Source of the DNA: Ulota crispa
Taxonomy: Eukaryota > Streptophyta > Bryopsida > Orthotrichales > Orthotrichaceae
Reading direction: 5' to 3'
Length of the DNA: 64,000 nt
NCBI GenBank assembly: GCA_963920765.1
Contig: OY987248.1
Coordinates: 15,038,539 to 15,102,538, forward strand
This document shows, in pieces, positions 48,665-59,543 of the stretch (within the stretch, counting starts at the first letter, position 1; each line of letters starts with the position of its first letter). A program made the translations under genes and the position numbers. The notes beneath the pieces are model-generated. The model searched no databases. It worked only from the letters and a program-made list of their open reading frames with translations, and had not been told where the DNA came from.

Positions 48665-50005
48665 TTAGCATAACCCCCAGAAGGAACACGAACTGAAGAA
48701 GTGAAAAATGCTCTTGGGTTTCTCCACTTCAGGCTCCGAAAAGGACGAGTCCTTCTTCGGGTCATCGTCGTCCTTGGAAGCCTTCACAGGTACTGGCGGC
48801 GTATTTTCAAGAGCCTTCTTCTCAGACTCTGGCGACTCGTTTCCAGCCTTGGGGGACACTCGGCCTGCCTTGGAAGAGCCTTTCGACACCTTCGGAGAAT
48901 CTTTTGGGGAATCCTTTCCTTTCGGAGAGCCCTTCTCCGCCTTTGGGGAATCCTTCCCCGTCTTCGGAGAGCCCTTGTCGCCCTTGGAGGATTTTCTGTC
49001 AGCAATAAAACCTTTCTTCTGCTGCACAGGCTTTGCATCGGGATCAGGAAGTGTGCTTAGAAAAGCAGTCAGCATTCGAACTACCTGCGGGAAGGTAGGT
49101 CTCACTTCAGGATCCTCGGCCCAACATGATTGCAAGATGAAGACAAGATCCTCGGGTAGAGTCTTGGAGATAGCCGGTCTTGTGCTCTTAAACGCGGCTG
49201 CGTACGCTGCCTGCAAATTGGACATCCCCTCAAAAGGCATCCGATTTGTCAGGAGCTCCCACAGCACAATTGCAAAACTGTACACGTCCACTTTGTGATT
49301 GTAGTGCTTCTTCTCGCCGTGCCGGAGAGTGACGGTGCTGTAAAGCTCGGGTGCCATCCACCTGTAAGTGCCTGTCTCGGCAGTCATCATTTCCGCAAGG
49401 GTTTCTTCTCTCGCGAGACCGAAGTCTACCAACTTCAGCGTTTTCTGATCTGCCGTCAATAGTAAGTTATCAGGCTTCAAATCGCGGTGAATGATACCAT
49501 TCCCGTGGAGGCAATCCATAGCCTGCGCAATGTCGAGGGCGAACTTCACGGAGCAGCGTAAGTTCAAGACATTTGGCCGCTGTGTGAGCATGTATTTCTT
49601 CAGGGATCGTCCCTCCATAAGCTCTGTGACAATGACCATCACAGGCTCCATACAAGCGCCGACAAACTTCACCAAATTCCGGTGTTGCACACGCGCTAGC
49701 ATCGAAACCTCGCGTGCAAACCCGGCTTCCAGCTTCGCGTGGTCATCTGGATTTTCGGTCGGCTGCAGAATTTTCACTGCTACCTTTTGGTCCAGATACT
49801 TCCCCTCGTATACCTTTCCGTGTGCACCTTCGCCGATTTTTGGTCCGACAAAAAGTAGCTTAGGATTGATCAAAAAGCGTTTTTCTAAGTAAAATCCATT
49901 CCCCTTACCGATATTCACAGTGTTGTTACCTCCCTGCCTACCTGTTCCCTCTCCTCCCCACCCCCATTCCGAGCCAGGATCCACCCTCGCCCCCGGAAAC
50001 ACCAT
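48665..50005 (-). CDS. Raf-like (HT1-related) protein kinase with SPK-rich tail
   Basis: A cytosolic-type Ser/Thr (dual-specificity-like) kinase of the plant Raf-like MAPKKK group C, 446 residues, coded without an intron. The catalytic domain spans about residues 50-318: glycine loop GEGAHGKVYEG (58-68), VAVK Lys78, helix-C Glu99, HRDLKPDN (173-180), DFG (194-196), and TGTYRWMAPE (211-220) as usual in plant Raf-like kinases. All catalytic residues are present, so it should be active. The stretch KIGEGAHGKVYEGKY and the region around MSNLQAAYAAAFK are characteristic of a C-group subfamily. The tail (about 325-446) is unusual: six SPK motifs at 346-386 in Lys/Ser-rich sequence, an acidic DDDD patch, and a hydrophobic end with two cysteines (440 and 446). 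Stops TAG, TGA and TGA precede the ATG in frame, so no longer start is possible in this exon. The pathway and substrates are not shown by the sequence. Confidence 0.95.
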   Translation of the reverse strand: MVFPGARVDPGSEWGWGGEGTGRQGGNNTVNIGKGNGFYLEKRFLINPKLLFVGPKIGEGAHGKVYEGKYLDQKVAVKILQPTENPDDHAKLEAGFAREVSMLARVQHRNLVKFVGACMEPVMVIVTELMEGRSLKKYMLTQRPNVLNLRCSVKFALDIAQAMDCLHGNGIIHRDLKPDNLLLTADQKTLKLVDFGLAREETLAEMMTAETGTYRWMAPELYSTVTLRHGEKKHYNHKVDVYSFAIVLWELLTNRMPFEGMSNLQAAYAAAFKSTRPAISKTLPEDLVFILQSCWAEDPEVRPTFPQVVRMLTAFLSTLPDPDAKPVQQKKGFIADRKSSKGDKGSPKTGKDSPKAEKGSPKGKDSPKDSPKVSKGSSKAGRVSPKAGNESPESEKKALENTPPVPVKASKDDDDPKKDSSFSEPEVEKPKSIFHFFSSCSFWGLC

Positions 50006-51700
50006 CCTTCATCACTACCGAGCACTGGAATCAACTAGGAGTTTCGCAATCACCTTTGACAGAAGAAAAAAAGGGGGAAAAACAGCTCTTCCAGCGTTCT
50101 TCGCAAAAAGACTTCAATCTACTATATTTTGAACCACATCTCCAACAAGAAACGCTTGATAAATAAATACACAGGTAAGCCAACGGATCCAAAGATGCTC
50201 TGTTGCGTACAATTGCCTGCAACACGCAATGCAAGCAAAGAGGCGGTCAATGCACATCAGAAGACTTTGTCCCCTCAGTTACTAAAATCGACTTACGTGA
50301 CATTCACGCAACTACGAAAACGTCCTACGCTAATTCAGCGACATGATTGCTAAAACCACAAGTGCATTTAAAAATACAAAAAAAAACCTCTTCTAATCTA
50401 ACCACCTATTATCCAGACTTTTCTGTGCAGCAGAGTTTGAATATACGACAGGTGTGCTACAACAAATAATAGTGCACGAATGCGCAAGATCTTCGTCTTA
50501 GAGAAGGTACTAAACAAGACACTAAGTGCGCAAAACCGACTAACACCATTACAACGCGAGAGTGAGTAGAAAATATCTCGAGAAAGCACGTCCGCTATTT
50601 CACTCACAAAATGCTCAAAACAGCTCAAAACTAAATAGCATCCAAAGAAACACTCACTTCTAAATGAAAATGTATCCAGAATTAAGGCTCTCTAAGTATA
50701 CCCGAGGCAACGCAAACACGCATGATCTACACAACACAAACAAGTAAACAAAAAATAAAAAACGAAAACCGCAAGAACAAACGCGCTTCTACACAATCTC
50801 CCTCGCAAGGAGCTAACAACACTAATCACACCTTCGCAACACGAGGCAAGGCGAACACGCATGATCTACAAAACACAAACAAGTATTCAAAAATAAAATA
50901 AACGAAAATCGCAATAATAAACGTGCTTCTACACACAATTTCCCTCGTAAGGAGCTAACAACACTACTCACACCTTCGCAAAAGAGATTCTGCAATCCTA
51001 ATAACTACATTGCACTAACAGCTTATCACAAATCTCCGAAAGTAGAAAAAGGCCTACTAACCGGCAAGGACAGCATGCACGACGAGAAAAATCGAACTCC
51101 GGGGACTACTTACCTACACCATGGCGCTCAAAGCGCCCTACAAACGACTCCGTCAGATTTTTGCGACGCGATAACAACCGTGCTTATTAGATACAATCTC
51201 CCTCGCAAGGAGCTAACAACACTAATCACACCTTCGCGATAGAGATTCTGCAAAAACTACATCGTACTAACAGCTGTATCGCAAATCTCCGAAAGTAGAA
51301 AAAGGCCTGGTAACCGGCAAGGGTCCGGGACCACTTACTTACACCATAGCGCTCAAAGCGCCCTACAAACGACTCCGTCAGATTTTTGCGACGCGATAAC
51401 AAACGTGCTTATACACAATCTTCCTCGCAAGGAGCTAACAACACTAATCATACCTTCGCAAAAGAGATTCTGCAAAAACTATATCGTACTAACAGCTTAT
51501 CACAAATCTCCGAAAGTAGGAGGAGGCCCTAAGGACAGCATGCACGACGAGAAAATCGAACTCCGGAGACTACTTACCTACACCGTGGCGCTCAAAGCGC
51601 CCTACAAACGACGCCGTCAGATTTTTGCGACGCAATGCCGTTGCAGACGAACCCTGGCTGACTCGCCATAGCCAGGACTTGAGACGTGTTTCTGCTCAAT
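50006..51700 (-). promoter_or_regulatory. Probable kinase 5' leader with intron and repeated donors
   Basis: On the minus strand a good acceptor (TGTTGCAG|G, exon beginning at 50216) lies about 210 bases before the ATG. Further upstream, three tandem copies of a segment (51572-51640, 51333-51400 and 51108-51175) each end in a donor-like sequence, GTGTAG|GTAAGT or GTGTAA|GTAAGT. This fits a leader intron of about 0.9-1.35 kb with alternative first-exon ends. It is an inference from splice-site-like sequence only. Confidence 0.4.
50780..51640. repeat. Tandem duplications of about 225-240 bp in the kinase leader
   Basis: AATCTCCCTCGCAAGGAGCT then AACAACACTAATCACACC recurs at about 50797, 50938 (variant), 51189 and 51419. 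GCGCTCAAAGCGCCCTACAA then ACGACTCCGTCAGA recurs at about 51127, 51350 and 51589. The copies are close in sequence, so the duplications are fairly recent. Confidence 0.88.
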
Positions 51701-52079
51701 GGCGAGACATAGGGCAAGGGGAAAGTGAGTGATCTGGAGTGATGGTGGTTCTGAGGGGAGTGTTGGTGGTGGTGCATGCGAGGGACACGGCTAAGTTAAG
51801 CGGGAGGGACGAGGGAGGGGAGGGTCTGCGAAACAGGGGAGTGTGGGAGTGTCCGCGTTCCGGCGGTCCCGCCCGGAAATGGCAAAATGCAAAAGCTGTG
51901 CGAGAGTCGTCACTGCTGCTCCACCTCGCCCTCCTGCAGCAGAGGCAACCGTGTTTTCGACACGGTGCTCTGTGACAGGGACGGGTGGACGAACGGCAGC
52001 ATGGAGGGATGGACGAATGGATGAACAGAGGCGATTTTAGATGAATAAATGTTCGATGGATGAAAATGAGCTCGAATGA

Positions 52080-53525
52080 ATGGATGGAAGGATGCGTGAA
52101 GTCGATGCATGAGAGGATGTATGGGCGGATGAATGGAGGATGTGTAGGAGATGAATGGAGGATGTGTAGGAGATGAATGGAGGATGAATAGTGAGATGCA
52201 TGGGAGGATGAATGGGGGGATACATGGGCTGATGAATGGAGGATGAATAGTGAGATGCATGGGAGGATGAATGGGGGGATACATGGGCTGATGAATGGAG
52301 GGATGCATGGGCTGATGCATGGGGGTGCATGGGGGGGTGCGCATGGGGGGGTGCCCATGGGGGGGTGCGCATGGGAGGTGCGCATGGGGGGTGCGCATGG
52401 GGGGGTGCGCATGGGGGGTGCGCATGGGGGGTGCGCATGGGGGGTGCGCATGGGGGGTGCGCATGGGGGGTGCGCCCATGGGGGTGTGCCCATGGGGGGG
52501 TGTGCCCATGGGGGGGTGCGCATGGGGGGGTGTGCCCATGGGGGGGTGCCCATGGGGGGTGCCCATGGGGGGGTGCCCATGGGGGGTGCCCATGGGGGTG
52601 CGCATGGGGGTGCGCATGGGGGGTGCGCATGGGGGGTGCGCATGGGGGTGCGCATGGGGGGTGCGCATGGGGGGGTGTGCCCATGGGGGGGTGCCCATGG
52701 GGGGGTGCCCATGGGGGGTGCCCATGGGGGGTGCGCATGGGGGGTGCGCATGGGGGGGTGTGCCCATGGGGGGGTGCCCATGGGGGGTGCCCATGGGGGG
52801 GTGCCCATGGGGGGTGCCCATGGGGGGTGCGCATGGGGGTGCGCATGGGGGGTGCGCATGGGGGTGCGCATGGGGGGTGCGCATGGGGGTGCGCATGGGG
52901 GGTGCGCATGGGGGGGTGTGCCCATGGGGGGGTGCCCATGGGGGGTGCCCATGGGGGGTGCCCATGGGGGGTGCCCATGGGGGGGTGCGCATGGGGGGGT
53001 GTGCCCATGGGGGGGTGCCCATGGGGGGGTGCCCATGGGGGGGTGCCCATGGGGGGTGCCCATGGGGGGTGCTCATGGGGGTGCGCATGGGGGGTGCGCA
53101 TGGGGGTGCGCATGGGGGGGTGCGCATGGGGGTGCGCATGGGGGGTGCGCATGGGGGGGTGTGCCCATGGGGGGGTGCCCATGGGGGGGTGCCCATGGGG
53201 GGTGCCCATGGGGGGTGCCCATGGGGGGTGCGCATGGGGGGTGCGCATGGGGGGTGCGCATGGGGGGGTGCGCATGGGGGGGTGCGCATGGGGGGGTGCG
53301 CATGGGGGGGTGCGCATGGGGGGGTGCGCATGGGGGGGTGCGCATGGGGGGTGCGCATGGGGGGGTGCATGGGGGGGTGCATGGGTGGATGCATGGGTGG
53401 ATGCATGGGTGGATGCATGGGTGGATGCATGGGTGGATGCATGGGTGGATGGATGGGAGATACATGGGTGGATGGATGGGAGATACATGGGTGGATGGAT
53501 GGGAGATACATGGGTGGATGAATGA
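52080..53525. repeat. G-rich compound minisatellite, core unit 12-15 bp
   Basis: The core (about 52318-53385) has some eighty copies of ATGGGGG(G)(G)GTGCGC or ATGGGGG(G)(G)GTGCCC. The two unit types are arranged in blocks. The left border has GGATGAATGGGGGG-type units, including a 56-bp direct repeat. The right border has six GGTGGATGCATG units and three ~24-bp GGATGGGAGATACATG units. Runs of 5-7 G every 12-15 bases on the plus strand could form G-quadruplexes. Very long frames on both strands exist only because the unit rarely contains a stop. Confidence 0.97.
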
Positions 53526-54339
53526 AGGGATGAATGACGTCCTTTTCTATGTGATTGCTGATGAATAAGCTTATATGGGTAGCATCCAAGAATTTTGAAA
53601 TGGTATCTTTGATGGACGAGAGAGAATAACGCGCTTTGGGCACATAAGGGAGGCCTCTTTAATTTACGTATTCTGAAAATATATGCATACATTAACTCTT
53701 AACAATGTGCACAAATTAAGCCCATTGGTTCCCTATAAGAAAGTTTGCACTTGGCATATGCCATATGGTACCCACTATGCAACTTCTATGCCAGCATGGT
53801 CATCATGTTTTTTAATATGGCTACATTTGAATTCAACTTCTCTATTCTTAACCTTCCAAAAAATGAGCATTATAAATTGCTAACTAACCTCTTACTTGAG
53901 GAGAAGTTGCACTACAAACAATTTAATGCTTTGTCACAATTAATATGATATCAAATATGTGCACATAATAAATAGATTTGTTAATTTATGCCAAAACACA
54001 ATTTAACTTTCATGATATGCACAAATTAGGCTAATTTGTTAATTTATGAAAAAAACGTAAATTAATGCGGTATGAAAAATGTATACTACCCTAAGTTGAA
54101 AATACCAACAATATTCTTAATTATGTAGTTGTGGAATATTTATCAAAAAAACATACTATACGTAAAGCTAAATTTTCTAATGCAAGGTCAACTTGTTATT
54201 ATATTGTTGAGTTTTGATCTAAAAACTTGTGAGGACATTTTTTTGGCATAGACTTTATTGTTTTTTTTATAGAGGACAAGTCTTGTAAACCCATTTACCA
54301 AGGTAAATGAATAGTGGTGAGATTTTAAGTGGGGACTTA
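53526..54339. other. AT-rich stretch without recognised gene
   Basis: No protein-like frame. Short repeats of TTTGTTAATTTATG and CACAAATTA occur near 53709 and 53970-54060. Confidence 0.35.
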
Positions 54340-56090
54340 ACGCATATATCTTTTCATGTCAATCTATACCTCTTCTAGTTTTAAATTTCAGATTTAAATA
54401 TAAAAAATATTCAAATGAATTCATTTCAATTGTCTTTTTGTCTCCCTCCCCACCCCTTTGTATTCAATTTAAAATACAAAGTAAGAGTTAACTAATAAGG
54501 TTTGTTGAAAATGTCCTTTCACCTTCCAAATATCAGGTAAAACACTGGTCACAATATACCAAATGTTTTTTATTTTTTGTTTATGTTGCAGGTTGACCAA
54601 TTGTAATTACCCAATGGACAAGTAAGACGGGGCATTTTTATATAAATGTTAGAGAAGTCCTAATCCCATTTCGCGGTAGCAAAATAGTCTCATGACTTGT
54701 CTATTGTGGTGGTGTGGGATATCCCCATTTAGCATAGTAGAGGTAAATGCAGTGTTTCCATTTAGCATAGTAGAGGTAAATGTGGTGTTTCCATTTAGCA
54801 TAGGTGGATGAGTTGTCCCATTTAGCATTTTTTAGTAAAATTTTAAATTTTCCAAAATAAAAGTATTAAAGTAAATTCAAATAGTTGAATTTAAAATTTT
54901 GAAATCAAATTAAAGAACATCCAATGAGGCACTTTAAATTTTAAATAAATTCAAACATGCCCCTTCATTTATCTCCTTGTTTTTCAATTTTGAATTTGAA
55001 GTTCAAACTAAGAATTATCCAGTGGGGCTTTTCATGTCAATCTTTACCTCTTCTAATTTCAAATTTCAGATTTAAGTTTTAAAAACATTCAAAGCGGTGA
55101 AATTAAATTGTATTTTCATCTCCCTCCTTACCCCTTTGTATCCAATTTTAAATACAAACTAAGAGCTACCCAATAAGGTTAATTGGGAATGTCTTTTCAT
55201 CTCCCAAATTCAACTTAATGCCCCTTGGCCCTCAGCCAATCACGTATTATCAAACCGACACACAAACACACACAAACACACAATACACTACATGGAGTGG
55301 GCATTTTTTTATAAGGATAGACTAGTCCTGATCCCATTTTGCTCTTGCAAAATGGTCTCAAGACTCGTCTATCATGGTGTTGTGGGATTTGAGTTGGGGG
55401 ATTTTGAAAAAAATAAGAAAAAAATTTATTAAAGAAGGAGGTAGTCCCATTTAGCATAGCAGAGGTAAATGTGATGTTGCCATTTAGCATAAGTACATGA
55501 GTTTGCAACCCCATTTAGCATTTTTTTGGAGAAATTCAACTTGAAACTTTTAGTAGAAATTTCATTTAAAAGAAAAGATTGGTATTAAATCAATCTAAAT
55601 AACTAAAATTAAATAATTCTAATATAGATTTTCTAATCATCTAAGCAAACTACAATGTTTGTTTGAAGTTAATTTAGTAAAAAGAAATATATGCCATTCA
55701 TAAAAAGAGTACAAAGAAATTTGATATTTTCTAAAATTAAATTAAAAAATATCCAATGAGGCACAATTAAATTTAAACAATTACAAAGATGCCCTTTCAT
55801 TTACCTCCTTATTGTTTGAATTTGGATTTCAAATCAATTTGTCTCTTCATCTCTCCCTCCCCACCTCTTTGTAGTTGAATTTCAATTCCAAGTTGGAAAA
55901 AAGTCCAATGGGTTTGCCTTTTCACACCCAACACCCATGCCATTATCCTTTCAATTTGCCCCATGGCCCTTGGCCAATCTCTAATTATCAAACTGACAGA
56001 CACACACGAACACAAACACACACACACACACAAAATACACTATGGAGAGTGGGCATTTTTTTATAAGGATAGATGGGAAAATTTCAAATA
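54340..56090. repeat. Large tandem repeat, unit about 680 bp, two and a half copies
   Basis: TTTCATGTCAATCT.TACCTC recurs at about 54352 and 55030. CTCCCTCC.CACC.CTTTGTA recurs at about 54442, 55120 and 55853. CCCATTTAGCATAG.AGAGGTAAATG recurs at 54729 and 55446. (CA)-rich stretches followed by ATACACTA then GAGTGGGCATTTTTTTATAA occur at 55256-55315 and 55995-56066. A smaller ~33-bp repeat around CCATTTAGCATAGTAGAGG lies at 54727-54830. The minus frames at 55215-55514 and 55809-56033 are repeat-derived. Confidence 0.75.
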
Positions 56091-58618
56091 GGGGCATGTA
56101 GATGAAAAATATAATAGACAAGGACACACTTTCAAAATAATTTGTAATTTTTTGTATTTTTTTTGATTTGGACATTGGTTGATTTAGAGACATCACATTA
56201 AATATTAATTAACTTTCAAATTTTTTGAAGATCTCTCCAAAAATTATCATCTTCTTTACAAAAATTTATTTATTTAAGTTTGATTTGGAGAGGCCTTTAA
56301 GTTTTATTAATTAATTTCATAACTTGGCACTTTCACAAAACTTTCAAGTTAATGAATAGTCTCAGGTTCTAGAAATAGGAAATATGTCACTTGTGGCAGC
56401 TTTTTATTTTATGTATTATATTCTTTTGGGATACAAGAACAAAACCATAAACAAAACAATGGCCGTATATTAAATATTAGTTCACGAGTACCATTATCAT
56501 GGATGAAAGGAGGGTTAGAAAAACAACAGTTCTAAACAATTGGAATTGGCACTTTTCGAAAGAGTGCTTATGTAATTTTTTACAAATATCAAGAGTTTTA
56601 GAAGGTGGCTTTTATATTCAAGTTAATTTAAATATAATTCGATGTTGTTTATAATGTTGATAGCACTGAAGTAATTATTATGATACATATTTGAAATTTA
56701 TTATTTTGGCAACACAAGAAATAGAAATTTTAAAATTGCACATTTCAGAAATTTAATAATTTTAAATTGCCTATATTGCAAAGTGTCAAGTCAGTCCAAT
56801 GTAACACATTTTTTTTCTAGCAAACAAGAGCCAAACTTGCGAAAAATTGATAGAATCACACCAATCTATGTTGATCCCTCTATTTATTATCAAATGCCCT
56901 CTTGACAATTGGAATCTGGCAAACAAAAGAAATGCCTTGGATGCACAAGTTGCAAGGGATAAAAAATATTGTTTGAATAAACAATTATGAAATTAGAACA
57001 TTTTGTAACAATCTCATCACAACTAAATCAACTTTATATTTTTGAAACAAACACAAGATATGCATAAAGTAAGGTTGATTTTAAGGAGATACAAATTGTG
57101 TTATAGTACTAAAAGATGCCAAAGGATGTATTGTAAAAATTAATGAACATTTTCTTGATTCCAACAAATGCACTAAATTCTAAAAAAATCTTCACAACTT
57201 CACAAGCATCTTGTAATGCAAATGATTATCCATGTCCTTGATATCACCTCACCTAGCAACAAGTCTCATAACAAGTTGCCAATAATGATGCTTGTAGTTC
57301 TTTTCATCAATGTCAATCTTATGTTTCTCCAAATAGAACAATGAAATTTTTGTACATTTCTATGTGCATTACAAAAGGTTGTTGCACAATTTACTTATCT
57401 TTATTAATTTTATAGTTGTTCTAATACATAAAGCACTTCATCTTCCTTTGTCCTTGCCATGATTTGAGCACCTGATTCATTCCATATCCTTCATAGTTAT
57501 CAATTTGAACTTAAAGTACAAGTGGCAATATTGTTTTGTTGAACAAATGATTAAATCCCAACACAATTATACTCAATAGTCTTCAAGAGTAAATGTGCAT
57601 ACATAGATATTAGTAACATCTATCATTGCTTATAGCAATTGTGTCATTGTCAAATGTAAAATGATCCCAATTGACAAAAACCCACTGAGTTGGATACATT
57701 TAAAAATGCACCAAAAATTTCATAATTTGTAACTAGGTTAAAAGAAATTTGTGTTCTCAAAATGCATAAGTAGAGGCCTTCTAATGACTTCAAACTTTCT
57801 ACAATCAAAATTTTGGGGCGTTTTGAAATTACAATAATTATATAGTGAAGTTCTTTATTGTTTAATTGTTACCTTTAGAAATGCCTGATAGATCCATTTT
57901 TTTAATGTTTGTTGTAGCAAAAATTGAATGATGTCTATTGAGTTCAAATATAGATAGTTTTTATATTCAAACTTGACAAGTAACAAAAAAGGTGTTTGGT
58001 CATCTTATTGATGGTTAATAACCCATTGCAAATCTTGAAATATCTAAAGTACTCAAAACCTCTATGATGTATATATAGTCACCATTTTTGAAACACCTTC
58101 AAGTAAATGGTGCCATCCTATAATGAATCAACAACAACAGGGTTTTTTTTTTGGTAAATTTTTGCCAAAATCTTACCTATAATTGTCATTGGCTCTCAAT
58201 ACACTAAAAAATTTCAAAAAAAAAGTGGATGAATTCACCAAGTCCCTCCTTCCTCAAACACCAAATTTGCTATTTTTTGGATGAAAGTAGCTTATATTAG
58301 CAAATGTATTGGATGAACAAGCACACCTAGTTCATTCTTTCCAATTATAGGTAATTTTTCCTTACCTTTATGAGGTCCAGGGTGCAGGTTGCTCTACCTT
58401 GACAAATACAAAAAAAAAAAAAAACCCTGAACAACAATTATGAGTTTTCCTTTCTGGCAATTGAAACTTCTTACAGTAAAATAGACAAATTTTTCTTCTT
58501 TGGGCTCATTTGTAATTGAATTGCTCATTATACAAATTCCAAGCGTCAGTTGTCGTATAAAAGAGTGTAGAAATTTGAAACTGCTTGAAATTGAAGCTTA
58601 CATAATTGTTGCCTTTAG
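56091..58618. other. AT-rich stretch without recognised gene
   Basis: No intact frame. 57130-57500 read on the minus strand looks vaguely like decayed coding sequence, but it is broken by several stops and I recognise no family. Confidence 0.35.
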
Positions 58619-59539
58619 CCCCTAAAGGCCCAGCTGTCCCTCGGGGGACAGTTGAGATTCCGGGCATGTATCTATAGCTAATATAGTTTTTGTAATTCTT
58701 TTAAACTTTTATTGAAGGTGGGGAATTCCAAGACCTACCCGGCAATCTTTTTTTTTGTCATTCCAATATTTGACAAAGAAGTTATGCAAGAATTTATGCT
58801 GCCCAAAGGAGGGAGGGCAATCCGGGCAGCCCAAAAACTTCTTAAAAACTGGTACTTTCTAAAAATAGAAATCTGATGGTTCTTTAGATTTTTTATATGT
58901 GGGAAGTTTTGAATTATTAAACTTCAATCAATGAGATGAAAGTTATGAGATGTTTTAGTTTGTAAGCAGTTATGGATTCTCTACTCTAAAATAAACTTTG
59001 AAGTCCTTTATTTTCCACAATTTTTAATATTTTGGAAAAAAAACTAAACCTAAGGAAGTAGATTGTTTATCACAACATTATAACCGTTGGGATTTTTTTT
59101 CTTTTTAATAATTAAATTCTTAACACTTTAGTGATTTGACTCATTCTTTACTTTTTACTTACTATTTTCCCCCATGTGTTGTATAGTTCCAATTGATTTG
59201 AAAATTCTCCCACACATACCTAACTTGGTTTGCTACATGGAAAAAATAAACCTCAACTTTGTGTAGAGTAATTTTTTTCATGTAAGTGTGGATAAAGGCT
59301 TCTAAATTTTTTTGGACAGCACAAAAAGAAATTGTTTGTTTCACTTTAGATATAAATGTCTCCCTCCTCTCCATCTAGAATGACCTGATTTTTTCTCACA
59401 AATACCTCTTCTAGTATAAGGCAAGATCTTATGGTTGGATTTGCAAAAACAAACTTTATTTCCTACTTTTCTATTCATTTTTCCCAAGTGACAGTTAACA
59501 ATGATTTTCACTAGAGAAAACTGCTTGGGCCTTTAGGGG
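58619..59539. mobile_element. TTAA-family element, 921 bp, with TTAG on both flanks
   Basis: The ends CCCCTAAAGGCCC and GGGCCTTTAGGGG are perfect inverted repeats flanked by TTAG at 58615-58618 and 59540-59543. A palindrome CTGTCCCTCGGGGGACAG lies just inside the left end. The interior matches 35782-36712 in reverse. Confidence 0.85.
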
Positions 59540-59543
59540 TTAG

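Noticed and set aside
48701-49298. Plus-strand frames opposite the kinase tail
   Set aside because: They are shadows of the Lys/Ser/Pro-rich tail on the other strand.
51696-53692. Very long open frames (400-577 residues) on both strands rich in Pro, His, Gly, Met and Trp
   Set aside because: They lie in the G-rich minisatellite, occur in several frames at once and translate only the repeat. There is no codon bias, domain or start context supporting a protein.
57130-57500. Decayed transposase on the minus strand
   Set aside because: A few short coding-like runs are seen, but there are many stops and no recognisable motif.
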